This document shows positions 32,843 through 41,937 of a stretch of 64,000 nt of DNA, one piece after another. Location: positions 278,020 to 342,019 of the forward strand of contig NZ_DF967972.1 in NCBI RefSeq assembly GCF_001050235.1, given 5' to 3'. The position numbers and the translations under genes were made by a program. Position 1 is the first letter of the stretch; the number at the start of each line of letters is the position of its first letter. Source of the stretch: Longilinea arvoryzae. Lineage in GTDB: Bacteria; Chloroflexota; Anaerolineae; Anaerolineales; Anaerolineaceae. A model generated the notes under the pieces. That model saw only the letters and a program-made list of their open reading frames with translations, was not told the DNA's origin and did not search any database.

Positions 32843-33265
32843 ATGACCGAATTTCGCTTCTATTGTCCGATTCAGGTCCGTTACGGCGATCTGGATGCGC
32901 AGTGGCATGTCAACAACGCCCGCTTCAACAGCTATATCGAACAGGGCCGGTTCGAATACCTGCTCCGCCTGGGTTTATTCGACGGCGTCGATTTCAGCTC
33001 GCTGGGTTTGATCGTTGCTGATGTGCACATCACCTATCTGGCCCCCATCGAGATCAACCATCAGGTGCGGGTCGGCGTTCGCACCTCGCGCATTGGCAAT
33101 AAAAGCCTGGTCTTTGAATATATCGTTCAGGATGCCGCCAGCGGCGATCTATTTGCCAAAGCCGAAACAGTGATGGTAGCGTATGATTATAAAAGCCGCC
33201 AGTCCATCCCGGTCTCGCCCGAGTGGCGTTCAACCATCAGCACTTTCGAAGGCGTCGCTTTCTAG
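32843..33265 (+). CDS. Hotdog-fold acyl-CoA thioesterase (YbgC/4HBT type)
   Basis: The 140-residue protein has the 4-hydroxybenzoyl-CoA thioesterase signature YGDLDAQWHVNNARF (residues 14-28), where Asp18 matches the catalytic Asp. The rest follows the hotdog pattern (VADVHITYLAPIEINHQVRVGVRTSRIGNKS). It would hydrolyse a short- or medium-chain acyl-CoA in the cytosol. It is followed 41 bases later by an M42 peptidase gene that has its own ribosome-binding site. Confidence 0.88.
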   Translation: MTEFRFYCPIQVRYGDLDAQWHVNNARFNSYIEQGRFEYLLRLGLFDGVDFSSLGLIVADVHITYLAPIEINHQVRVGVRTSRIGNKSLVFEYIVQDAASGDLFAKAETVMVAYDYKSRQSIPVSPEWRSTISTFEGVAF

Positions 33266-33306
33266 GCTGCCTTTATCCAAATCCTATCCCAATATGAGGT
33301 CAAGTC

Positions 33307-34353
33307 ATGGCACTGCCAAAGATCGATACGGATTATTTGCTGGAATTTGCGACCAGTTTGCTCAACACCCCCAGCCCCACCGGCATGGCCGAGGCAGGCA
33401 TCGATTTCACCGAACGCGCTCTGTCCGGATACACCGGTTTGGAATTCCACCACACGCGTAAAGGCGCGCTGGTGATCACCTGGCCGGGTCAGAAGGATGA
33501 CGCTCCGCGCGCGCTGACCGCTCACGCCGACACGCTGGGCGCGATGGTCAAAGAGATCAAGGAGAACGGCCGCCTCAAGCTGACCCAGATTGGCGGCTAT
33601 GCGTGGAACACCGTGGAAGGCGAAGGCTGCACGATCTTCGCTTCCAACGGCCAGCGCTACCGCGGCTCCATTCTGTTCAACCAGGCTTCTGCCCACGTTT
33701 TCGGCAGCAAAGTCAATGAGACCAAACGCGACGGCGATGCCATGGAAGTCCGCCTCGATTTGCGCACCACCAGCCCTGAGGAAACCGAGAAATTCGGGAT
33801 TCGCGTCGGCGATTTCGTTGCCTTCGACCCGCGGGTGGAGGTGAACAACGGGTTTCTCCGCTCGCGTCACCTGGACGACAAGGCCTGCGTGGCCTGCCTG
33901 GTTGCGGCGGTCAAGGCCATCCATGATGCCGGGCTCAAGCCGTTACAAAAGACGTATTTGCACATCAGCAATTACGAAGAAGTCGGGCACGGCGCCTCGG
34001 CCGGCATCCCCGCCGAGGTGACCGAACTGGTCAGCGTCGATATGGCCGCGGTCGGCGAAGGCCAGGCCTCGGATGAGTATCATGCCACATTGTGCGTCAA
34101 AGATTCCGGCGGGCCCTATCACCACGGCCTGTCGCAGCGCCTGCGCACGCTGGCCGAAGCCAACGCCATCGATTATAAAGTGGATATCTATCCCTTCTAC
34201 GGCTCGGACGGCGAAGCCTACTGGCGCGCCGGCGGCGACGTGGCGGTGGCCTTGATCGGCCCCGGCGTGGACGCCTCGCACAACTACGAGCGCACCCACC
34301 TGGATGCGCTGGTGGCAACCACGCAGTGGGTGCTGGCTTATCTGCTCAATTAA
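33307..34353 (+). CDS. M42-family metallo-aminopeptidase
   Basis: The 348-residue cytosolic peptidase has the M42 metal set: His73 in LTAHADTLGAM, Asp in RHLDDKACVA, Glu-Glu in NYEEVGHGAS, and Asp in LVSVDMAAVG. Members form large tetrahedral dodecamers that trim peptides, and some cleave polysaccharides. GAGGTCA precedes the ATG. With ClpC downstream and the thioesterase upstream, the region looks like protein-turnover housekeeping; linkage to ClpC is only by position. Confidence 0.92.
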   Translation: MALPKIDTDYLLEFATSLLNTPSPTGMAEAGIDFTERALSGYTGLEFHHTRKGALVITWPGQKDDAPRALTAHADTLGAMVKEIKENGRLKLTQIGGYAWNTVEGEGCTIFASNGQRYRGSILFNQASAHVFGSKVNETKRDGDAMEVRLDLRTTSPEETEKFGIRVGDFVAFDPRVEVNNGFLRSRHLDDKACVACLVAAVKAIHDAGLKPLQKTYLHISNYEEVGHGASAGIPAEVTELVSVDMAAVGEGQASDEYHATLCVKDSGGPYHHGLSQRLRTLAEANAIDYKVDIYPFYGSDGEAYWRAGGDVAVALIGPGVDASHNYERTHLDALVATTQWVLAYLLN

Positions 34354-34578
34354 CCGCCGCCAACCGCCGTAACCCAAACTCACAACGATATCGCTTTCAC
34401 CACCGGATGCAGGCCTGCAATACCGGGTGGAAAATTCTGTTAAAACTTGGTAGAATCTTTATAGAAGAGTACCTAATTAAAGGTATGGATTGGGGGTTCG
34501 CCCCAGAATGCAGCAGAAGCTGTAGGCTCTTGAACGGCGGAGCCGGCAGGAATTGAGAAGGTATCAGGAGGTATCGCC
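34354..34578 (+). promoter_or_regulatory. Leader and promoter region of clpC
   Basis: AT-rich sequence at about 34430-34465 holds TTAAAA and TAGAAT/TATAGA elements. TACCT-aattaa-AGGTA (about 34470-34485) is a 5-bp dyad, and GGGGTTCGCCCC (about 34493) forms a stable UUCG hairpin. No CIRCE or CtsR box is seen. The dyad might serve a heat-shock repressor; this is a weak inference. Confidence 0.35.
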
Positions 34579-37086
34579 GTGGCTGGTATGGAACGTTTCA
34601 CCCAGAGAGCACGCAGGGTGTTAAGCCTGGCTCACCAGGAAGCAGAACGGATGCACCAAGAATCGATCAGCACAGAGCATGTGCTGCTGGGTCTGATCGA
34701 GGAAGAAGGCGGAATCGCCGGACGGGTGCTGCGCGACCTGGGCCTGGAACCCGACCGCGTGCGCGAAATGGTCGAAAGATTGGGCGGCGCTGGCACATTT
34801 CAAGGGAACAAGATCGACCTGTCTTCCGGTGTGCAGCAGGTTCTGGAATTTGCCATCGATGAAGCCCGCCGCATGGGACATCACTACATCGGCACCGAGC
34901 ATTTGCTGCTCGGACTGATGCGTTCGAATGAAGGATTGGCGCTGGACGTGCTGCGCAAACTGGGCGTAACGCCCGAACAGATTCGCCGGCAGACCCGCCG
35001 CGTGCTGCAGGAAAGCAGTTCGCAAATCAATACCGCCCAGCCGGGTTCCGAAAAGCGGGGCGATCCGAATAGCGCAGGTCAGGAAAAGAGCAAGGAAAAA
35101 AGCAAGACTCCGCTGGTCGACCAACTGGCGGTGGACCTGACCACACTGGCCGAAGAAGGCAAGCTGGATCCGGTCATCGGGCGCCAGATGGAAATCGAAC
35201 GCGTCATTCAAATTCTGGCGCGCCGCACCAAGAACAACCCCGCCCTGATCGGCGAGCCCGGCGTTGGCAAGACGGCCATCGTCGAGGGTCTGGCCCAGCG
35301 CATTCTCGAGGGCGACGTACCTGCGCCGCTGCTCGATAAGCGCGTGCTGCAACTCGATGTCGGTTCGCTGGTGGCCGGCACCATGTACCGCGGCCAGTTC
35401 GAAGAGCGCCTCAAGCGCGTCATTGACGAACTGAAAGCCTCGGGCGCCATCCTGTTCATCGATGAGCTGCACATGCTGGTGGGCGCCGGCGCGGCCGGCT
35501 CTTCCGTCGACGCCGCCAATATCCTCAAACCGGCGCTCAGCCGCGGCGAACTGCAGGTCATCGGTGCGACCACGCTGGAGGAATACCGCAAACATATCGA
35601 GTCGGACGCCGCGCTGGAGCGCCGCTTCCAACCCATCAAGGTGGAAGAACCGACCATCGATGAAACCATCGAGATCCTCAAGGGCATCCGCTCGGCTTAC
35701 GAAGAGCATCACCGCCTGGTGATCTCGGACGAAGCCCTCGATGCCGCCGCGCGCCTTTCGGCGCGTTACGTCACCGAGCGTTTCCTGCCGGACAAGGCCA
35801 TCGACCTGATCGACGAATCCTCGTCGCGCGTGCGCATGTACAAAAGCCCGGCCGCCAAGACGGTCAAGGATATCATGGAGCAGTTGCGCGACGTACGCCA
35901 CAGCCACAGCCTGGCGCTGGAAGACGGCCGTTTCGACGATGCCCAGGACTTGCTGGATCGCGAGAACGCCTTGGAAAGCCAGCTCGAGCGCATGCGCACC
36001 GGCTGGGACCGCGCCACCAGTCCGGTGGTCAGCGCAGACGATATCGCCGAGGTCGTTTCGATGTGGACGGGTGTGCCCCTGATGCAGCTCGCCCAGGAAG
36101 AATCGGAGCGCCTGCTGCACATGGAAGAGGAGCTGAGCAAATCCATCATCGGCCAGGAGGAGGCCATCGAGGCTATTTCCAAGGCCGTGCGCCGCGCGCG
36201 CGCCGGGTTGAAAGACCCGCGCCGCCCGATCGGCTCCTTCATCTTCCTCGGCCCCACCGGCGTCGGCAAGACCGAACTGACCAAGGCGCTGGCGCGCTTC
36301 ATGTTCGGCAGCGAAGACGCGCTGATCCAACTGGACATGTCTGAGTTCATGGAGCGCCATACCGTCAGCCGCCTGGTCGGCGCGCCCCCCGGTTACGTCG
36401 GCTATGAAGAAGCCGGCCAGCTTACCGAGGCCATCCGCCGCCGGCCGTACTCGATCGTCGTCTTCGACGAAATCGAAAAGGCGCACCCCGAGGCGCACAA
36501 CATGCTCCTCCAGATCATGGAAGAGGGCCATCTCTCCGATGCGCGCGGGCACAAGGTCGATTTCCGCAACGCCATCATCGTCATGACCTCCAATATCGGC
36601 GCGGATATGATCAAACGCCAGACCGGCTTTGGTTTCCAGTTGAAAACCGATGAAGCCAACGAAGAGAAACTGGCCTACGACGAAATGCGCAAGAAACTGA
36701 CCGAGTCGCTGCACCGCGTGTTCCGACCCGAGTTCATCAACCGCGTCGATTCGGTGATCGTCTTCCGCTCGCTCAACCGGGAAGATATCCGCAAGATCGT
36801 ACGTCTGGAATTGGACAAGGTCGCCGAACGCCTGCGCGACCACAACCTGGTGCTGCAGGCCAGTGACGCTGCCCTGGATCAACTCGCCGACGAAGGCTAC
36901 GATCCCGATATGGGCGCCCGCCCGCTGCGCCGGGTCATCCAGAACAAGATCGAAGACCGGCTGTCGGATGCGCTTCTGGCAGGCGAGTTCAACGACGGCG
37001 ACATCATCCAGATCGACCGCGTGCCGGACGGCGAAATCTTCATGCGCCGGGTGGAATCGCAGCCTGAATTGGGCGAACCCGCCTAG
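34579..37086 (+). CDS. clpC: ATP-dependent Clp protease ATP-binding subunit ClpC
   Basis: The 835-residue AAA+ unfoldase has two N-terminal Clp repeats ([18 protein letters not shown], about 7-24, and the second at about 82-140). The first AAA module has Walker A GEPGVGKT (225-232). A UVR-like middle segment follows ([20 protein letters not shown]). The second AAA module has GPTGVGKTE (558-566). The final C-terminal ClpP-contact region follows [10 protein letters not shown]. It feeds proteins to ClpP, which is not in the window. The start is GTG, fixed by AGGAGG 8 bases upstream. No McsA/McsB or CtsR gene is adjacent. Confidence 0.96.
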   Translation: MAGMERFTQRARRVLSLAHQEAERMHQESISTEHVLLGLIEEEGGIAGRVLRDLGLEPDRVREMVERLGGAGTFQGNKIDLSSGVQQVLEFAIDEARRMGHHYIGTEHLLLGLMRSNEGLALDVLRKLGVTPEQIRRQTRRVLQESSSQINTAQPGSEKRGDPNSAGQEKSKEKSKTPLVDQLAVDLTTLAEEGKLDPVIGRQMEIERVIQILARRTKNNPALIGEPGVGKTAIVEGLAQRILEGDVPAPLLDKRVLQLDVGSLVAGTMYRGQFEERLKRVIDELKASGAILFIDELHMLVGAGAAGSSVDAANILKPALSRGELQVIGATTLEEYRKHIESDAALERRFQPIKVEEPTIDETIEILKGIRSAYEEHHRLVISDEALDAAARLSARYVTERFLPDKAIDLIDESSSRVRMYKSPAAKTVKDIMEQLRDVRHSHSLALEDGRFDDAQDLLDRENALESQLERMRTGWDRATSPVVSADDIAEVVSMWTGVPLMQLAQEESERLLHMEEELSKSIIGQEEAIEAISKAVRRARAGLKDPRRPIGSFIFLGPTGVGKTELTKALARFMFGSEDALIQLDMSEFMERHTVSRLVGAPPGYVGYEEAGQLTEAIRRRPYSIVVFDEIEKAHPEAHNMLLQIMEEGHLSDARGHKVDFRNAIIVMTSNIGADMIKRQTGFGFQLKTDEANEEKLAYDEMRKKLTESLHRVFRPEFINRVDSVIVFRSLNREDIRKIVRLELDKVAERLRDHNLVLQASDAALDQLADEGYDPDMGARPLRRVIQNKIEDRLSDALLAGEFNDGDIIQIDRVPDGEIFMRRVESQPELGEPA

Positions 37087-37107
37087 ACGGAGCTTAAGTT
37101 CAAACAA

Positions 37108-37143
37108 ACAGGGATGCACCTAGCCGTGTGTCTCTGTTTTTTT
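37108..37143 (+). terminator. Intrinsic terminator of clpC
   Basis: ACAGGGATGCAC (37108-37119) and GTGTGTCTCTGT (37126-37137) pair with wobbles; T7 spans 37137-37143. Confidence 0.8.
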
Positions 37144-37150
37144 AGTTCCT

Positions 37151-37178
37151 GTAGGGGCAATTCATGAATTGCCCCTAC
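37151..37178. repeat. 28-bp perfect palindrome of the GTAGGGGC family
   Basis: The left half is GTAGGGGCAATTCA and the right half is its exact complement. Short palindromes of the type (T)GTAGGGGCnnnnnnGCCCCTAC are widespread intergenic repeats in many phyla. It lies between clpC and the convergent GNAT gene. Confidence 0.75.
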
Positions 37179-37189
37179 CTAAACGTCCT

Positions 37190-37855
37190 TTACGAACGAT
37201 TCTGCCAGCGTGAACGTGCGATCAACAGGCTGTCCGGATCGTCGCCCGGGTCCGATTGGGGATCCTCCGCGCTGGCGGTGACATCTTCACCCCGCGCCAG
37301 AGAAACGCCGCGCCGAGCGGCCCATTCGCGGTCGAGAATGCCAAACCAGTATTCACTCGACCAGCGTCCTTTGAACCACAGATTTTCGATAAGATGCGCC
37401 TCACGGCGCAGCCCGATTTTTTCCAGCAGGTGGCAGGAAACCAGGTTGAGCTCGTCGCAGCCGGCGCGGACGCGGTGCATTTTCAATTCGAAGAACAGAT
37501 AATCCAGCAGTCGGACGGTGGCTTCGAAACCGTAGCCCTGCCGCTGGAACTTCCGCGCAATCGTGAGTCCCATTTCAGCCTGGTGCGGATCCTCGGCCTC
37601 GACCTTGAAGGCGCAGTCGCCGGCCAACTCGCCGCTGGATTTAACCTGGATGGCCAACTGCAGCCACTTGCCGGGCGCGCCCGCCTGAACGCGCCGCATG
37701 GCGCGGATGAATTCCACGGCCTGCAGCTCGGTGAAAGGGATATCCCAACCCTGATACCGGGCTACATCCGGGTCGGAACGATATGCCGCGAAGCCTTCCA
37801 CATCGCGCACCTCGAATGCGCGCAGAATCAAGCGATCCGTTTCCAATGTAAGCAT
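37190..37855 (-). CDS. RimJ/RimL-type GNAT acetyltransferase
   Basis: The 221-residue protein opens LTLETDRLILRAFEVRDVEGFAAYRSDPDVARYQGW, the classical RimJ/RimL N-terminus. The acetyl-CoA loop is in LTIARKFQRQGYGFEATVRLLDYLFFE (about 111-137), followed by LNLVSCHLLEKIGLRREAHLIENLWFKGRWSSEYW. The substrate could be a protein N-terminus or a small amine. A C-terminal tail of about 45 residues (DREWAARRGVSLARGED onward) extends beyond the usual fold. Confidence 0.86.
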   Translation of the reverse strand: MLTLETDRLILRAFEVRDVEGFAAYRSDPDVARYQGWDIPFTELQAVEFIRAMRRVQAGAPGKWLQLAIQVKSSGELAGDCAFKVEAEDPHQAEMGLTIARKFQRQGYGFEATVRLLDYLFFELKMHRVRAGCDELNLVSCHLLEKIGLRREAHLIENLWFKGRWSSEYWFGILDREWAARRGVSLARGEDVTASAEDPQSDPGDDPDSLLIARSRWQNRS

Positions 37856-37880
37856 GATGTATGCCTCGATATCGTGGAGT

Positions 37881-37902
37881 GCATTTAATTGTAGTTAAAT
37901 GC
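37881..37902 (-). promoter_or_regulatory. Dyad over the -10 of the GNAT gene
   Basis: GCATTTAA-TTGTAG-TTAAATGC is a perfect 8-bp inverted repeat. On the minus strand it contains TACAAT as a likely -10, so a repressor bound here would block the promoter. Confidence 0.5.
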
Positions 37903-37905
37903 AAA

Positions 37906-37937
37906 CGCGAGGGGAGTGTCTTAAATCCCCCCTCGCG
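37906..37937 (-). terminator. Terminator-like hairpin after the GlsB-type gene
   Basis: CGCGAGGGG (37906-37914) and CCCCTCGCG (37929-37937) form a 9-bp stem, with a short T run on the minus strand. Confidence 0.6.
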
Positions 37938-37957
37938 CTGGAAATCTGCCTGTTTCG

Positions 37958-38212
37958 TTAGCGGCGCCGCAGAAAACGCAGCGCCAACAGCAGGATGGCC
38001 GCTCCGACGATTGCCGCGATGATTTCAGCCAGGATGCCGGTCCCGATGTGGATTTTCAGCACGCCGAACAACCAGCCGCCAAACAACCCGCCCAGAATGC
38101 CCACCACAATCGTACCGACCAGGCCGAGTTTGATCCCTTTGACCAGAAACTCGGCAACCATACCCGCAATGCCGCCGATGACGATCCAGGTGACAATGCT
38201 TCCAAGGTCCAT
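37958..38212 (-). CDS. GlsB/YeaQ/YmgE-family stress-response membrane protein
   Basis: The 84-residue protein is made almost entirely of three hydrophobic helices with glycine zippers: IVIGGIAGMVAEFLV, LVGTIVVGILGGLFGGWLFGVL and ILAEIIAAIVGAAILLLALRFLRRR. This matches the transglycosylase-associated/GlsB family, which responds to envelope or osmotic stress by an unknown mechanism. GGAGG precedes the ATG by 5 bases. Confidence 0.9.
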   Translation of the reverse strand: MDLGSIVTWIVIGGIAGMVAEFLVKGIKLGLVGTIVVGILGGLFGGWLFGVLKIHIGTGILAEIIAAIVGAAILLLALRFLRRR

Positions 38213-38229
38213 TTTTTCCTCCTATCGAT

Positions 38230-38571
38230 ATGGATCCTGTCAAACTCAGAAATCATGCTTGGATATGAACAGTATAGCATAACCTTTTCTCGCAAGAAAT
38301 CGCGGGTTATGCCGCCATTCATCTCTTAAAACCCGGATCCGCGAGATGTTCTGCCGGGCAGGCCAATCACGCCATCAATATGGCAAACGTTGGCTTATTG
38401 TAAGACAAAAGGCATTTGGCAGGTCAAACCGAAATCGGGTATGATTTTAAATGGCATTAACCAGTCCTGAATGGGGACGTTTCGGTTCCAGACCACCTTG
38501 TTTAGGATATGTATTGCCAGCTTCAGAAACAACTCGGATCCAAATCAAAATTAAAAAAAGAGGCGATGAGA
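38230..38571 (+). other. Intergenic region with the serC promoter
   Basis: TTGGCA (38416-38421), 18 bp, TATGAT (38440-38445) is a good promoter for serC, giving a leader of about 120 bases. I see no T-box or other known riboswitch in the leader. The segment before 38400 shows nothing I can support. Confidence 0.55.
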
Positions 38572-39669
38572 ATGACTTCTGTGAAGCGTGTTCATAACTT
38601 CAATGCCGGCCCCTCTGCGATGCCGCTGTCGGTACTCGAAAAGGCTCAGGCCGAACTGCTCAGCTTCAACGGTTGCGGAATGTCCGTCATGGAAATGAGC
38701 CACCGTTCGAAGGAATTCGAAGGCATTATCAAGACTGCTGAAGCCGATCTGCGCGAGTTGATGGGCATCCCCGCCAACTACAAAGTCATGTTCCTTCAGG
38801 GCGGCGCTTCATTGCATTTTGCCATGGAAGCCATGAACTTCCGGCCGGCTGGCGCATCGGCGGACTACATTGTCACCGGCGCGTGGAGTAAGGCTGCCAT
38901 CAAGGAAGCCGCCAAGCTCGGAACCACCAATGTGGTCTTCAATGGCGAAGCCGAAAAGTTCAACCGCCTGCCGGCTGCCGGCGAACTGAATTTCGATCCC
39001 AAGGCCGCCTACGTCCACATCTGCCACAATGAAACCATTCACGGCGTCGAATTCAAGAGCGAGCCGGTCCTGCCTGCTGGCGTGCCTCTGTTCTGCGATA
39101 TGTCTTCCGATTTCGTCAGCCAGCCAATCGACGTGACCAAATACGCCATGATCTACGCCGGCGCACAGAAGAATGCCGGCCCCGCGGGTGTCGTGATCGC
39201 CATCGTACGCGATGACATGCTCGAACGTGTTCCCGCCAACCTGCCCACCATGCTCGACTACAAGGTGATGGCCGAGAAAGAATCGCTCTACAACACCCCG
39301 CCCTGCTGGTCCATCTACATGTGCGGTCTGGTGTTCCAATGGCTCAAGGAGCTCGGCGGCCTGGAAGCGATGTACAAGATCGACCAGCAGAAGGCCAAGA
39401 TGATCTACGACGTCATCGACAAATCCGGCGGTTACTATCGCGGCCACGCCGTCCCCGAATCGCGCTCGATCATGAACATCCCGTTCCGCCTGGCCAGCGA
39501 AGAGCTTGAGGATTTGTTCGTGAAAGAGTCCAAGAAAGCCGATTTGATCGGCCTGAAGGGCCACCGCTCGGTTGGCGGCCTGCGCGCCTCCCTCTACAAT
39601 GCCGTGCCGCTCGAATCGGTCAAGGCCCTGGCCGATTTCATGGTCGAATTCCAGAAGAAGAACGGCTGA
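38572..39669 (+). CDS. serC: Phosphoserine aminotransferase
   Basis: The 365-residue PLP enzyme converts 3-phosphohydroxypyruvate and glutamate to phosphoserine in serine synthesis. The protein begins VHNFNAGPSAMPLSVLEKAQAELL, a SerC hallmark. The PLP-lysine region is MIYAGAQKNAGPAGVVI. SerC also serves pyridoxal phosphate synthesis in some bacteria. Either ATG at 38566 or 38572 could start it; AGAGG is best spaced for 38572. serA and serB are not in the window. Confidence 0.95.
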   Translation: MTSVKRVHNFNAGPSAMPLSVLEKAQAELLSFNGCGMSVMEMSHRSKEFEGIIKTAEADLRELMGIPANYKVMFLQGGASLHFAMEAMNFRPAGASADYIVTGAWSKAAIKEAAKLGTTNVVFNGEAEKFNRLPAAGELNFDPKAAYVHICHNETIHGVEFKSEPVLPAGVPLFCDMSSDFVSQPIDVTKYAMIYAGAQKNAGPAGVVIAIVRDDMLERVPANLPTMLDYKVMAEKESLYNTPPCWSIYMCGLVFQWLKELGGLEAMYKIDQQKAKMIYDVIDKSGGYYRGHAVPESRSIMNIPFRLASEELEDLFVKESKKADLIGLKGHRSVGGLRASLYNAVPLESVKALADFMVEFQKKNG

Positions 39670-39690
39670 TCATTCAGTGGTTCGATTGCC

Positions 39691-39722
39691 ACGGGCTCTG
39701 CGAATGCAGAGCCCGTTTTTCT
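39691..39722 (+). terminator. Intrinsic terminator of serC
   Basis: ACGGGCTCTGC and GCAGAGCCCGT form an 11-bp stem with a 4-base loop, followed by TTTTTCTTT. Confidence 0.93.
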
Positions 39723-39727
39723 TTCCG

Positions 39728-39816
39728 GTAAAGGGTGAACCGTGAACGGGGCACCGAAATTGCGTGAGGACGTGCTGCGGTCGAAAACAGGCAGCGGTTC
39801 GCGGTTCACCCTTTAC
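39728..39816. repeat. Long inverted repeat of the GGTGAACCG family
   Basis: GTAAAGGGTGAACCGTGAAC (39728-39747) pairs with GTTCGCGGTTCACCCTTTAC (39797-39816), one mismatch in 20. The 49-base centre shows no gene. It is related to the element at 28658-28722. Confidence 0.7.
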
Positions 39817-39840
39817 GATTTACGCTCCACCGAATCCCGT

Positions 39841-39852
39841 TATAATAGCGCT
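39841..39852 (+). promoter_or_regulatory. -10 box for a leaderless start
   Basis: TATAAT (39841-39846) is followed by AGCGCT and the ATG at 39853. Confidence 0.6.
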
Positions 39853-41271
39853 ATGCATCAACCTAACAAAACCCGCTGGATTCTGCTGCTAACCCTGCTG
39901 GCTGCTTTGTTCACCAGCGCAGCCGCCGGTCCAAATTTCACCTCCATTCATGCCGCTCCCCTGCGTTCGGATGTGAATGCCTATGATCTCATCGCGGCCA
40001 TGAATGCGCTGCGCGTGGCCAACGGCCTGCCGGCTCTGGTCGAAGATCCCATCATCGACGCCGTCGCCCAGTCCACCGCCCAGATCATGGCGGCCAACAA
40101 CATGTCCTGGCACATCGGCGACGTCTCCGGGCGTTTACAGTCCGCCGGTTACGGCGGCGGCGCCAAGGTATGGGGTACCGAGAACTTCGCCGTGGGCGAC
40201 ATGACGCTGGACGAAATCATGGTGATCTGGTCGGATGCCTCGCATATGATCCCGGCCGTCAACCCGGCCTACTGCAACGTGGGCGCCGGCATCGCAGACG
40301 CCGGTGGCGGCCGCTACTACTACGTCCTGCAGGCCGCCTATACCTCTGGCAAGTCCTGCGGCGAATACACCTCGCCGGTCGGGGCCACGCCGGGCGCCGG
40401 CCATACGGGCAGCTACGGCATTATCGTTCCGGTCGAGGTATCCACCCCGGGCGCCGACGGCAAGATCTACCACGAAGTCAAATCCGGGCAGTCCCTGTGG
40501 TCCATCGCCATTGCCTACCACGTGACCATCAAGGATATCCAGACCTGGAACAACCTCTCCTCGAGCATCACCCTGCAGATCGGGCAGAAACTTTTCATTC
40601 CCGACAAGGACACGGTCGGTTACGCCACACCCACCCCGGCGGATATGGTTCAGAAGAGCACCCCGGATGCGGATGGAAAAATCATCCATACCGTTGCTGC
40701 TTATAACACCCTCAGCACCATTGCGGATGCCTATGACGTCAGCGTGGAAACCATCCTGGCCTTGAACGGCCTGCAGGCGGATTGGCCGCTGCAGATCGGG
40801 CAAAAAATATTGATCTACCCGGGTAACATCACGCCCAGCCCGACGCCGCGCCCGCTCACGCCGATCGAAAAGCTCACCCCGGCCGCGGATGGCAAGTATT
40901 ACCATACCGTGCAAAGCGGGGAATACCTCTCCTGGATCGCCGATCTTTACGGCGTGAACATCACCGATTTGATGGCCTGGAACAACCTCAACTCCGGCTC
41001 GATCCTGCAGCTCAACCAGAAGCTGGTCTTGCAGGTCACGCCGCCCGCCACCGCCACGCCCACCCTTGGGCCGGCCACCGAAACGCCAACGCCCACGCCG
41101 GTCACCCCTACCGTCACGCCCACTCTGACCCCGACCCCCACGCAAACGCTCACACCGACGCCCAAACCGCTCATATCGCTTACCGGCGGCACTCCCTGGG
41201 TGGGCGGGTCGATCGTTGGCCTGCTGATCGGCATCGCGGTGATTGTGATGCTGATGCGCAAAAAGCGCTGA
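39853..41271 (+). CDS. Exported CAP-domain protein with three LysM domains and a membrane tail
   Basis: The 472-residue protein has a signal peptide (to about residue 35), a CAP/SCP domain (AMNALRVANGLPALVEDPIIDAVAQ, HIGDVSGR, WGTENFAVG, about 40-180), and three LysM modules (YHEVKSGQSLWSIAIAYHV, IHTVAAYNTLSTIADAYDV, YHTVQSGEYLSWIADLYGV). A Thr/Pro-rich spacer follows (about 395-440), and a C-terminal transmembrane helix ends in RKKR. LysM binds GlcNAc-containing cell-wall polymers. CAP domains are often lipid-binding or protease-like. It is probably a wall-associated protein anchored in the membrane. Its mRNA looks leaderless. Confidence 0.88.
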   Translation: MHQPNKTRWILLLTLLAALFTSAAAGPNFTSIHAAPLRSDVNAYDLIAAMNALRVANGLPALVEDPIIDAVAQSTAQIMAANNMSWHIGDVSGRLQSAGYGGGAKVWGTENFAVGDMTLDEIMVIWSDASHMIPAVNPAYCNVGAGIADAGGGRYYYVLQAAYTSGKSCGEYTSPVGATPGAGHTGSYGIIVPVEVSTPGADGKIYHEVKSGQSLWSIAIAYHVTIKDIQTWNNLSSSITLQIGQKLFIPDKDTVGYATPTPADMVQKSTPDADGKIIHTVAAYNTLSTIADAYDVSVETILALNGLQADWPLQIGQKILIYPGNITPSPTPRPLTPIEKLTPAADGKYYHTVQSGEYLSWIADLYGVNITDLMAWNNLNSGSILQLNQKLVLQVTPPATATPTLGPATETPTPTPVTPTVTPTLTPTPTQTLTPTPKPLISLTGGTPWVGGSIVGLLIGIAVIVMLMRKKR

Positions 41272-41289
41272 TCAAGCCTTCAGGGTCGA

Positions 41290-41937
41290 ATGCAACCTCA
41301 ACTCGTCGTCGCTGAAATCAGCAAACAATATGGTTCCTTCCTGGCGTTAGCCCCGGTTTCGTTTGGTTTGAATGCCGGAGAAATCGCGCTCCTTTCCGGC
41401 CCAAACGGATCCGGGAAGACAACCCTGCTTTCCTGTCTGTCCGGGTTGATCCGTCCGTCCACCGGAAGTGTAAGCGTGGCAGGCTACGATTCGTACCACG
41501 CCGAGGTCGAATTCCGCCGCCGGCTGGCATTCGTCCCGGATGTACCGCGATTTTACGTCGAATTGACCGCCTGGGAACACCTGCGCTTCATCGCCATGGC
41601 GCATAACGTCATCCGAGATTTCGACGCGCGCGCGGAAAACATTCTCCGGAAACTCGACCTGTGGGAAGCCAGGGACCTTTTCCCGCACCACTACTCACGT
41701 GGCATGCGCCTGAAATTAGGTCTGGCGCTTGCCCTGATCCGCCCCTTCGATGTGCTGCTCCTCGATGAGCCAACCTCTGCGCTCGACCAGCAGGGCATTC
41801 AATACCTGCTGGAGGAATTGCATCGCGCCAGCAACCAGGGCGCGTCGATTCTGGTTTCAACCCACGACCCGGCGCTGTTCGGCGATGTCGAATCCCGCAG
41901 ACTGTTGATTCGCCAGGGCGTTTTCGAGGCGCTGTAA
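41290..41937 (+). CDS. ABC transporter ATP-binding protein
   Basis: The 215-residue cytosolic ATPase has Walker A GPNGSGKTT (37-45), signature YSRGMRLKLGLA (about 136-147, a variant of LSGGQ with SRGMR) and Walker B DVLLLDEPTSALD. The SRGM signature is typical of EcsA- and NatA-like exporters. The stop overlaps the permease start region (TAAATG), so both are one operon. Confidence 0.93.
   Translation: MQPQLVVAEISKQYGSFLALAPVSFGLNAGEIALLSGPNGSGKTTLLSCLSGLIRPSTGSVSVAGYDSYHAEVEFRRRLAFVPDVPRFYVELTAWEHLRFIAMAHNVIRDFDARAENILRKLDLWEARDLFPHHYSRGMRLKLGLALALIRPFDVLLLDEPTSALDQQGIQYLLEELHRASNQGASILVSTHDPALFGDVESRRLLIRQGVFEAL

Noticed and set aside
34621..37119. Open frame of more than 800 codons antisense to clpC
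   Set aside because: High GC creates long antisense frames; the protein has no recognisable domain and clpC on the other strand is unmistakable.
38446..38571. T-box or other amino-acid riboswitch before serC
   Set aside because: No GGTGG-type T-box sequence and no terminator in the leader.
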